Below, one piece after another: positions 18,801 through 26,278 of a DNA stretch of 64,000 nucleotides. The notes under the pieces were generated by a model. The model was not told the DNA's origin and ran no database searches. It saw nothing but the letters and a program-made list of their open reading frames with translations. The stretch is from JAXDBM01 sp964460245 (GTDB lineage: Bacteria > Desulfobacterota > Syntrophia > Syntrophales > Fen-1087), in NCBI GenBank assembly GCA_964460245.1, contig CAYWTL010000001.1, forward strand, positions 1 to 64,000, written 5' to 3'. Position 1 is the first letter of the stretch. Each line of letters starts with the position of its first letter. The position numbers were made by a program, and so were the translations under genes.

Positions 18801-19156
18801 TGATCGGCGGTGCTTTACAGGCGCGGTTTCTTGCCCTGTCGGAAAAGTCAGCCGCATGGCCCTGTGACTTCCCGTCGGCGCAATCGGTCATCCTGAAACC
18901 GCCAGCCACGCCGCCCCCCCCGCCTCCGCCCCCGCCGGGACTGACGCTCGGTGCAGAAGCCGATCTCGAACCATCACAGATTCAAGACCTGGGGGACATC
19001 GTTCCCAAGCTTTTGGAAATCAAGAAAACGGGCTTGCCGATGCGGTTTCGTCTGCGAATCGAGATCGGCGACGGCAAGACCGCGCCTCCTGAAAATGTGG
19101 TCAAGGAAGTGAATACCTTGCTTAAGGATGTGAAGGAGGATTTGCAGCTGAAGTAG
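15860..19156 (+). CDS. DUF499 family AAA+ ATPase (COG1483-like)
   Basis: A 1098-residue protein from the ATG at 15860, chosen for its AGGAGGG site eight bases upstream; the frame stays open to 15794. Walker A is LTYGGGKTHTL near residues 87-97 and Walker B is LLLIDEVLLYA near 210. The second half is a large family-specific region. A proline run (nine in a row, then GL) near residue 1025 links to a short C-terminal domain. DUF499 ATPases are repeatedly found next to DUF1156 methylases in defence islands (recalled from the literature on defence islands). It probably uses ATP to load or remodel the complex on DNA. Confidence 0.85.
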   Translation: MTKLPWKPWHEVVKLRDDLRSGDLPLHLFAADLYDVMMQRGKRKVYEDPEQFFALTFPTFNLRRLVRDVMLRLAGKNDKAVRQLELTYGGGKTHTLITLRHLVHDPEKLPKLPAVEEFIQEIGQKPPRCRVAALCFDKLDVEKGMEVVSPSGKTRMLKQPWSVLAWQLAGEEGLKILHADGLPEERETAPAENLLTELLEIPGKEGLGSLLLIDEVLLYARERVGKDVVRLQSLVNFFQYLTQAATKADRCCIVASLLASEPTSEDELGRRIKAQIYDIFQRQREEAVEPVVKEDVAEVLRRRFFKPESLKDREVFRQHVVAALKGITAVDEQTAKQGANAEQRFLDSYPFHPDLTEVLYSKWTQLARFQRTRGVLRIFALALREAEKWDKSPLIGPAVFLNAPKSEGLSEALREMVTVADTEETEGKKQAWTGILDNEFEQAKRIQQESVGLKFREVEQAVVATFLHSQPISQSAKTRELVVLMGSTRPDKIELEKGLYRWSQTSYWLDDLNTSTPEGQLPGTWRLGNRPNLNQMHAVAAKNIPDDTVRARLLDDIGKLKSLTANASAAGVHPHTLPIRPKDIEDDGAFHYAVLGPGAASESGKPSIEAKRFLDETTGSDKPRVYRNAVVLVTPSKDGLELASARVRDYLGWEGVREEIKQQQKDGNVDPARAQTLSINIDKAKGRIPDAIRQAWCIVVTVSEKDEAQSFKITVTDDPHFNIIKSDKRSRMQDTPVTAEALLPDGPYNLWRPGETARRVKDLSGAFAQLPHLPKMIKASAILSTLAEGCGKGIFVLRLVRPDGTSRTWWMTKPDDIALSDPALELVLPASAELGEIPPALLSPNVLPGLWTADEITFQAVTDYFNGKNVVQVEREGYRESLPIPKAAEGVVEKAVASAVESGLLWLLCGPASILGEPIPPGVLNESAKLSAPPAVIAAAEILPENLPGAWKGGYASGLSVSTALSIREKKTLPWKTIKDVIGGALQARFLALSEKSAAWPCDFPSAQSVILKPPATPPPPPPPPPGLTLGAEADLEPSQIQDLGDIVPKLLEIKKTGLPMRFRLRIEIGDGKTAPPENVVKEVNTLLKDVKEDLQLK

Positions 19157-19268
19157 GCGACTCATGATGACGCGACACCCCGATTGGCATGGGGTCAGAA
19201 AGTGGGATGTTGACGCCTGAAATGACTAATAGTGACTTTTCGCTGATCTATGTTCGCGAGTATCTATT

Positions 19269-20600
19269 ATGGACCTTTTTTTAACGGCATATGATCCTTC
19301 CGATCTGCCAGGGGGCAGTATTGACCCGTTGGGTTTTGAACGTGGCTATCTCTTCTTGGCAGATAAGATTCTTCCTGGCATGACGAACGTCGCCTCGTGT
19401 CCAAGATATTTTGGGATGCTTTGTGCCGCGTCGCTCCTATCAGGCGTTGGAGGGGAAGAAGCATCTCGGAATCAAAGAACAAAGAGGGTCGAAAGCATTT
19501 TGAGGTTGGAGCGTCTGTGGGCATTGGCAAATGTTCTCGCCAAAACCAAAGACGGCAATCTGTCCGGATTGAGGGGCGTGACCTATGCACAGAGACAAGC
19601 GGAGCGCCTAAATGAAAACGGGCATACCAAAACAAGTTGCGATTACAAGCTCCTTGTCCGTCAGGCACCGTATGGCGCCGTGGGCATTTATGGTGCCGTA
19701 TCGGAATACTGTAAACTTCTTTACCGGAAGACCTATGAATTGACCCCAGGGCTAGGCGCAGTTTTAGCGGAATGTTTCATTGAAGAAACAGGTATGCCCA
19801 AACAAGTAAAGAAAGCTGTTGTTGAGGCTGCTGAAGTATCTATCAGTGTCTTGGCCGAGTGGGGAGAGAGGGCCTACCTCTGGGGAAAATCCGGTACCGG
19901 AGAAAGTGCGTGCATAGCTGATATGATCGACGGCGTCGATATCAGATCACGCTTTGCTCTTCTTGCAACGAAAAACCAACCATTAGAAAATGAAACGGAA
20001 ATCCAGCGGCTCGGGCGGATGACAGTCGCCATAAAGGGGAGTGATGATAACCATGACATCTGGGAATCCCTTCAGGCAATCATGGGTTACGAATCCTGCT
20101 ACAGATTGGCCCAACTCGCTTTCGAGAGACTCCTTTTTCTTTGTCGAAAAAGGAGCGGTCCTGGTGGAAGTTTCAAAATTTCTGATCTTACAGAAGATAA
20201 AGTGTTTCTCAATATTCTTGCACAGCTCCCCGTCGCCGTCGGATCTTTTTGTCAGACCCTGGACAAGGCTGAAACTGCACACTTCAGAAAGGAAACCGAA
20301 GAGCGACTGGCCGACGTCCGTCAGTTTCTCGTTGATGCGGCAACAGCAGGCACCAGTTCCAGCAACCTCTGTGAGATCATTTTGAATCGTCACAGAGACG
20401 TCCAGCACGGAAAATTTGATCATGGAAGGAGAAAAATGCCATGGATTCAGATGAATGACGGGAAACTATCCCTAACGATGACGCGGGTCGGCGGATTGGA
20501 CCGGGAGGCAACAGAGCCGGAAGACATTACGCCTCACTTTTATCGATTGGAAGCTGCCGATAACTGGATGAGGGCCGCGGGTCGTTATGAAGACAGGTGA
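19269..20600 (+). CDS. Unrecognised protein of the defence operon
   Basis: A 443-residue protein I cannot assign. It begins MDLFLTAYDPSDLPGGSIDPLGFERGY, split here as two motifs around residue 14, is soluble-looking, has scattered Cys without a clear Zn pattern, and alternates basic and acidic helices. It is preceded by a 112-base gap, so it may have its own ribosome entry, and its 3' end overlaps the PLD gene by 14 bases, so the two are translated together. In DISARM-like loci the gene beside the PLD protein is often structural (DUF1998), but none of that family's motifs are visible here. Confidence 0.6.
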   Translation: MDLFLTAYDPSDLPGGSIDPLGFERGYLFLADKILPGMTNVASCPRYFGMLCAASLLSGVGGEEASRNQRTKRVESILRLERLWALANVLAKTKDGNLSGLRGVTYAQRQAERLNENGHTKTSCDYKLLVRQAPYGAVGIYGAVSEYCKLLYRKTYELTPGLGAVLAECFIEETGMPKQVKKAVVEAAEVSISVLAEWGERAYLWGKSGTGESACIADMIDGVDIRSRFALLATKNQPLENETEIQRLGRMTVAIKGSDDNHDIWESLQAIMGYESCYRLAQLAFERLLFLCRKRSGPGGSFKISDLTEDKVFLNILAQLPVAVGSFCQTLDKAETAHFRKETEERLADVRQFLVDAATAGTSSSNLCEIILNRHRDVQHGKFDHGRRKMPWIQMNDGKLSLTMTRVGGLDREATEPEDITPHFYRLEAADNWMRAAGRYEDR

Positions 20601-22680
20601 CAGCAAGATAGATGAACGCAAACTGATAGGCAACATCGCTCGACGCGAAGATTGGGGAAACTGTCACGGTTTCTGGGCAACGACCTACGAGTTTCAGCCT
20701 GTTTTTTTTGAAATGGACTTTCTTCCCAATCTTCTAAACCTCGGATCTTGGGACGACCACCATTGGACGACTCGCATCACGCTGGAAAGGGAACTGGCAC
20801 TGATGGACACTGCGTCCATTATGTTAGATGCCGGTTGCTACAATGAACGACCGCAATCTCTCCGGGTCGAAATCTTACCGACGAAGGGTCGCAACGGTAA
20901 TAAGCTGCACGCCAAGGTGCTCCTTTGTCTCTACGAGAAAGCACTTCATTTAATTGTTGGAAGCGCGAATCTCACCGACCCGGGATACCGGAAAAACATT
21001 GAAGTAGCTGCTGTTCTTACCGTCACACCGAAAAATGTTGGGCATGCGGGTTTAATCAGTGAAGCCCTGACCAATGCCGGGGACATCCTCGGACCATGGT
21101 GGTCAGAAGCGGCCAATGGGTTGAATCAAAAAGCCATCGAATGGTTAAAGAAAGTCAGTACCACCAATTCCTCGACACGAGATTGGTTTGCCTGGGGCGG
21201 GGGCAAAACCCCCTTATGGCAACAATTCTTGAGCCGGTGGCCCCAAGATGAACAAATTAGAAAAATCACCATAGTCTCTCCCTTCTGGTCCGATGAGGAT
21301 GGCAAGGGGCCGGTGGCGCGATTTGTCAAAGAACTTCAAAGGCGAAAAGCATTAGTGAAGGATGCAGAAGTTCTTCTGGTCACCGAAGCAACACCGGAAG
21401 GGCAGAACTCATATCTGCCCAGTTTACCTTCGACTTACGGAATATTCGATTTCTCTGGCCTTAGTATCCAATGCTATGCACAGCCAGTGGATCCCACAGT
21501 CGCTAAGGAAGAGGTTCTGCGGGACGATCTACTCGTCACACGACGCCTTCATGCAAAAGTTGTCCTCCTTGAAGGCCAACGATCAAGCCTGGCATATGTC
21601 GGATCAGCGAATTTTACCCATAAAGGATGGGGTTTCCTGACTACACCGCTTACATCAAATATCGAGGCAGGAATCATCGCCTTGAAGCGTGGCGACGGAA
21701 ATAACGGCGTTGAGCAGTTGATCCCTAAACTTACCGGAACTCGCATTCGTTTGAACGGTGAGAACGAGGCCCCATTAGGAACTTATCCAAATTACCAGAA
21801 AGGCATTCCCTGGCCTGCCTTCATCAAAGATATTCGTTTGGTTCCTGAAAACAAAACCTCTCACATTCTCCAATTCCAAATCACCACCCGCCCTGTCGAT
21901 AAAAGTGGACCTTGGAAAATCGCGTTTGTTGACGAAGAGGAAGAACCCAAGAAGCTTTTGGATGAAACCGAAGTTCCATTCACAGAACATGAATTCAACC
22001 GGCCCCTCGATAAAAATCAATTGGAACGCCTCCTGCGTGAGCGAGAGGTCTTAATTTCTTGGTGGGAATGTCCGACTGGAAGGAGATGTCCGATCAATGT
22101 CGACGCGGCAGCCAGAGATAATCTTCCTATCAGTCCAGAATCACGAGATCCCAATGAACGGATGCTCTTGGCCTATTATCAAGGGCGAATACTCTATGAG
22201 GATCTTTTCCCTCCCCCTGACGGAACGGGAGAAGAACTGCCAGAGCCAATTGATAGAAATCTCTCGGGGGTTGACACATCCAAGATTCAGTCATACCAGA
22301 TCAGAGAATTTGTCGAGTCGATCGAAGGTATTCGTCAAGATCTGCAAGAAGCAGCAGACCATTCCGAAAAGGCCATGCGGTTGGCCCTTCTGGGTCCGGT
22401 AAGCCCCGTAGCCTTGTCCCGTATCATAGTCGATAGTGTTACCGACAAGACTGTAGGACGAACGCCTCTTGCTGCTGGATTCCAACTGACTGAGATTTTG
22501 TGCCTCCTGAAGGACGCTTCATATCTCCCTGGGAATGATTCCTGGGATGAGCATTTGCAGAAAGCAATCGGAGAGATTCAAACGCTGATCAATCAAATGG
22601 TGACCGACTACCCGGATATCTTGGGCAAGCAGACGCGTTTTGAAAAATACTTTAACGCCCTGCTGTCTCATTTTTCTTGA
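20587..22680 (+). CDS. Phospholipase D-like protein with two HKD-type motifs (DrmC-like role)
   Basis: A 697-residue protein with two PLD half-sites: LHAKVLL...GSANLTDPG at about residues 107-133 and LHAKVVLLEG...GSANFTHKG at about 321-347. Both keep H-x-K and the G-S-A-N turn, so an active PLD nuclease fold is plausible, although the trailing Asp of the classic HxKxxxxD is not obvious. The C-terminal 300 residues are unassigned. It overlaps the upstream unknown gene and is followed nine bases later by the second helicase. PLD proteins are the presumed nuclease component in DISARM (DrmC), the basis for the role suggested. Confidence 0.8.
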   Translation: MKTGDSKIDERKLIGNIARREDWGNCHGFWATTYEFQPVFFEMDFLPNLLNLGSWDDHHWTTRITLERELALMDTASIMLDAGCYNERPQSLRVEILPTKGRNGNKLHAKVLLCLYEKALHLIVGSANLTDPGYRKNIEVAAVLTVTPKNVGHAGLISEALTNAGDILGPWWSEAANGLNQKAIEWLKKVSTTNSSTRDWFAWGGGKTPLWQQFLSRWPQDEQIRKITIVSPFWSDEDGKGPVARFVKELQRRKALVKDAEVLLVTEATPEGQNSYLPSLPSTYGIFDFSGLSIQCYAQPVDPTVAKEEVLRDDLLVTRRLHAKVVLLEGQRSSLAYVGSANFTHKGWGFLTTPLTSNIEAGIIALKRGDGNNGVEQLIPKLTGTRIRLNGENEAPLGTYPNYQKGIPWPAFIKDIRLVPENKTSHILQFQITTRPVDKSGPWKIAFVDEEEEPKKLLDETEVPFTEHEFNRPLDKNQLERLLREREVLISWWECPTGRRCPINVDAAARDNLPISPESRDPNERMLLAYYQGRILYEDLFPPPDGTGEELPEPIDRNLSGVDTSKIQSYQIREFVESIEGIRQDLQEAADHSEKAMRLALLGPVSPVALSRIIVDSVTDKTVGRTPLAAGFQLTEILCLLKDASYLPGNDSWDEHLQKAIGEIQTLINQMVTDYPDILGKQTRFEKYFNALLSHFS

Positions 22681-22689
22681 GGGAGACCA

Positions 22690-25600
22690 TTGATCAATCT
22701 TTCGCACGATTTCGATCTGGGCCAAGACAAGACACGAATGAAAGATCCGCGGGATGCAGCGCGGCAAACCGCTACGGTTGAAGCCCTCCTTGATCGCTTT
22801 TTCAACGACGATCCTGACAGAAGATACGAGATTCAGATTCTGGCCGATGAGGTCGGCATGGGAAAGACGTTTGTAGCCCTTGCCGTGGCATATTCCATCC
22901 TGAGCGCCATGCGAGATAACCACAGTGATGGCGACCTTGATGGTTGCTATCAAAGAGTCCTCATTATCACCCCCAGCAACCAAGCGCTCTTCGACAAATG
23001 GCAGAGAGAGGTTGGTGAGTTCGTCAAGCGCTGCGGGGCTGAAAAAAATGATGAGACGCGGCACTGGTTTGCTCCATTGGCAGTTAATCGAATTGATGAT
23101 TTGTCGGCCGAATTGCGAACGCCCGGCCAGCGACCCAGAGTGCTTATAGCGACGATGAGCCTTTTTGCCGGCACAAGGCTAAAACATTATGACCTGAAAC
23201 GTAGGTTCTTGCTTGCTGCCCTTTTCCGTTACTGGGGGAATCGGTTTCAATATGACTTGAGGCATAATCTTCTCAAAGGCACCCCTGCGGACTGGCCTCG
23301 AAAACATGATGAGTTATCCTTGTTGAGTGAGAGCGAAAAAGAAGTCCTCCCGTTCACTGCAGACGAAATCTGTGATGCGCTGAGGAGATTGGATGAGCAT
23401 GACACTGCAATATCTGGGGGATTGGAAAGCATTGAACAGCTCCGTTATATCTGCAGGCAGATCGCTGAGCCATACCAGCGCAACCGTAATGACTTGTTCA
23501 AGGAAGTAGAAAAGAGACTCACCGCAATCTACAAAGCCGTCACAGGCCTCCTGATTCTCAAGTCCTTTCCGCTTGTCATTGTGGACGAGGCACACAACTG
23601 GAAAAATGGCCCGTCCAAGGGAGCCAATGGATATAAAGAATTTGTCCGTTATATCGCTTCCAGGGCACGGCGCGCCCTCTTACTCACCGCAACACCCTTT
23701 CAGCTTCGGCCTGAAGAGATGATGGAAATTCTAAAGGTGTCCGATGAGCTCGTGCCGTCATCAAAAATGGCCGACACCGTGCTGCGCCGCACCAGGCTGG
23801 AAAGGTTTCGGGAAAATTTCATCAGACCCACCCTCAAAAAATCCGAGAGCGCAAGCAGAAAATTTGCCAAGGAATGGGCCAGGCTCCCGTCCAGCGTTTC
23901 CATGCACACCATACAGGAAACGTGGTTAATACCTCGGGTGGATGAGATAAGACGAAAAATCGCAAAAAAGGCCAATGGAGAAAGCACAATCCCAGATACC
24001 TGGCTTCAGGAAACACTGCAAGACGCCTGTAGTTGGATGGAACCCGATCTCCGTCCTTTCTTACGCGAGGCGATGAAGCTCTACGCGCACAATTTGGAAC
24101 TTTCACTGAAACTTGGCGCCCTGGTCATACGTCACCGTCGCGGGACTGAGCACAGATTCTTTAAGATAGGCGGTGAGTACGGGAAAAATTCAATTGACGT
24201 GCTGATGCGCCCGGATAGGCATCTTCTACATGCAGCTCCAGGGCTCGACGTTCGTGGTGATGGTGAACTCCCCCACTACACCCTCATGAGATGCGTAACC
24301 GAGGCAAAAAAAGCGAAAGGACGGAAGGGACGCTCCTCTCTCGGGGCTGCCCTAACCGGCTGCTATTCGACGCTTCTTTATAGCGCAGAGGGGAAAGACG
24401 TTCAGAATTGGCTTGAATCTTCAAAGGTCGGAAAAGTTTATCTGGCGCTGCTTATGGACATGGTTTCGGAAAATGAGGATGAAAACCATCCCAAAATGAA
24501 AAGGGTTGTTGAAGAGGTGGTCTCGTCATGGCGCCGCGGGGAAAAGAGTCTCATCTTTTGTTTCCGTGTCAATACGGCAAAAAGGCTTCAAGAAATTATC
24601 GACCAGAACATCCGGAAGGAAATAGAGGATCAGGCAGGCCGCTGCCTGGGCGGGCGTACAAAGTTGGAGACCCTTCGTGGCCGCCTGACGAGACGAGATC
24701 AGGATCTTGTTACCATTGGGTTGGATCGAGTCCTTTGGTCATTGCTGTGGGCTGAAGGGGGAAATAAGAAAAGAAATGGCATAATCAAACCATCGTACCT
24801 TGAGGTGAAACAGCAGGACATTGAAGATTTGGCCAAGCTGTCCCTGCAATACGGGGTTCCAGTGACAGGGGAACGTGTTGACAGGGTTTTTATCAACAGG
24901 GCCGTGGAGCATATCATCGCCAAACGGCTGCTCAGGATCAAGGGATTGACGGAGAATTGGAAGACGCTTCTCAATGCGGTATCAAAGTCGGAGTGGGTGG
25001 CACGCCCCTATGGCTTAAATCCAGATGTAGAAGAAGACGCCGGTGGCGATGAAACACCGTCTTTTGATGAGCGCGGTGTACATACAGCTTACAACCCGAT
25101 CCCGTCTCCTTCTGAAGAACAGATACGCGCTCTCGCAAAGCAGATTCGAGAGACACGCAGGAGGGCTGAAAAAACGGCACAAGTCCCTATAATCAACAAC
25201 TACGCACAGGGGGCAAGTCTGTGGTTCGGCGAAGCACCATCTAAAACCTATACGAAAACGACTAAGGCCAACCATCTCGCTCTGATGCTATCTCGCATCC
25301 ATAGGCATCTATGGTCACTTTCTCATGGCTCTGACAAGAACTTTGACTGGGAGTCCCGTCGAAAGGTTCTGCATGCCTTGCGTAAGGCCGTATTTAGAAA
25401 TTCAGTCCTCCTGAGAATACTGCCAACACAGGCCGATCGTGAAGAAAGTTCGTGGGGACAGATGCTTGTCCAGTCTTTCTTCCGTCCAATGCCGGATCAA
25501 AAGGAATCCGTGGCGGACAGAATAACTGTTTTTTTGGAGGATCTCGATGCCGCGAGCGGAAGCCTCTCCTCAAAACGACCGGAAGAACAGGGTATGCGTC

Positions 25601-26175
25601 ATGCTATCTATAGCGCGACCAGGCTCTCAGATCAGCGTTTTGTCGCTCTTGTGACCGGCGCAAGCGGTGGTAATGACATAGATGCAAGGACAAGAGTCTT
25701 CAATGGATTCAATACGCCACTGCTTCCGGAAGTCCTTGTCTGTACACAGGTAGGGCAGGAAGGTATCGATTTGCATCGTCATTGCAGGCATGTGATCCAC
25801 TATGACCTTGATTGGAATCCGGCGAAAATCGAGCAGCGAACTGGACGCGTTGATAGAATCGGAAGCAAGACGTTTAGAGAGAGGGAAACGTTTCACGGCA
25901 ACCATGGAGTTTTTCTTGAAATCGGTGTTCCTTTTCTCGCCGGCACATACGATGAACGCATGTATGAGGAGTTACGCCTTAGGGCGCAAATATTTGAAGT
26001 TCTAACGGGCGGGGACTTTGTTTCGGAAAATGTGGAAGGCCATGATCAGCCTGAAAGAATACAAAATGATGAGAGAGATCCTGACTCTCTTGACCGATTT
26101 CTGCCACTTCCCACAGAAATGGTGGATCAACTCCGAGTAAAGCTCCATGTTTGGACGGAAGGACCACCGAAATGA
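22690..26175 (+). CDS. SNF2/HepA-type helicase, second helicase of the operon
   Basis: An 1161-residue protein starting at TTG 22690 behind GAGGGAG. Walker A is DEVGMGKTF near residues 52-60, motif II VDEAHNW near 298, motif III LLTATPFQL. The second RecA lobe, far downstream after a roughly 650-residue insert, has VCTQVGQEGIDLH and KIEQRTGRVDRIG near 1047. The insert is unassigned. The arrangement resembles the large DEAD/SNF2 helicases of DISARM-like and other R-M-like arrays. It ends the nine-gene unit, and a 27-codon ORF starts within its stop codon. Confidence 0.8.
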   Translation: MINLSHDFDLGQDKTRMKDPRDAARQTATVEALLDRFFNDDPDRRYEIQILADEVGMGKTFVALAVAYSILSAMRDNHSDGDLDGCYQRVLIITPSNQALFDKWQREVGEFVKRCGAEKNDETRHWFAPLAVNRIDDLSAELRTPGQRPRVLIATMSLFAGTRLKHYDLKRRFLLAALFRYWGNRFQYDLRHNLLKGTPADWPRKHDELSLLSESEKEVLPFTADEICDALRRLDEHDTAISGGLESIEQLRYICRQIAEPYQRNRNDLFKEVEKRLTAIYKAVTGLLILKSFPLVIVDEAHNWKNGPSKGANGYKEFVRYIASRARRALLLTATPFQLRPEEMMEILKVSDELVPSSKMADTVLRRTRLERFRENFIRPTLKKSESASRKFAKEWARLPSSVSMHTIQETWLIPRVDEIRRKIAKKANGESTIPDTWLQETLQDACSWMEPDLRPFLREAMKLYAHNLELSLKLGALVIRHRRGTEHRFFKIGGEYGKNSIDVLMRPDRHLLHAAPGLDVRGDGELPHYTLMRCVTEAKKAKGRKGRSSLGAALTGCYSTLLYSAEGKDVQNWLESSKVGKVYLALLMDMVSENEDENHPKMKRVVEEVVSSWRRGEKSLIFCFRVNTAKRLQEIIDQNIRKEIEDQAGRCLGGRTKLETLRGRLTRRDQDLVTIGLDRVLWSLLWAEGGNKKRNGIIKPSYLEVKQQDIEDLAKLSLQYGVPVTGERVDRVFINRAVEHIIAKRLLRIKGLTENWKTLLNAVSKSEWVARPYGLNPDVEEDAGGDETPSFDERGVHTAYNPIPSPSEEQIRALAKQIRETRRRAEKTAQVPIINNYAQGASLWFGEAPSKTYTKTTKANHLALMLSRIHRHLWSLSHGSDKNFDWESRRKVLHALRKAVFRNSVLLRILPTQADREESSWGQMLVQSFFRPMPDQKESVADRITVFLEDLDAASGSLSSKRPEEQGMRHAIYSATRLSDQRFVALVTGASGGNDIDARTRVFNGFNTPLLPEVLVCTQVGQEGIDLHRHCRHVIHYDLDWNPAKIEQRTGRVDRIGSKTFRERETFHGNHGVFLEIGVPFLAGTYDERMYEELRLRAQIFEVLTGGDFVSENVEGHDQPERIQNDERDPDSLDRFLPLPTEMVDQLRVKLHVWTEGPPK

Positions 26176-26255
26176 TTCCTAATTTGGATGTCGATTTATC
26201 TGTTCGCCAAGGACATGATTTTAATCCGGGTTTGATTGGCTGGCGCTGTTTGTAA
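26172..26255 (+). CDS. 27-residue ORF coupled to the helicase stop, possibly a truncated next gene
   Basis: ATG at 26172 overlaps the helicase TGA (ATGA) and opens 27 codons (MIPNLDVDLSVRQGHDF...) before TAA. The ATGA coupling is used by other genes of this operon, so this may be the stump of a further operon member lost when recQ was joined. No homology is claimed. Confidence 0.3.
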   Translation: MIPNLDVDLSVRQGHDFNPGLIGWRCL

Positions 26256-26278
26256 TGACACCGCGTCTCCAATAAAGC

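Noticed and set aside
6361..26175. Calling the operon canonical DISARM
   Set aside because: No DUF1998 (DrmB) protein is present and the methylase, ATPase and extra genes differ, so only a DISARM-like label is supported.
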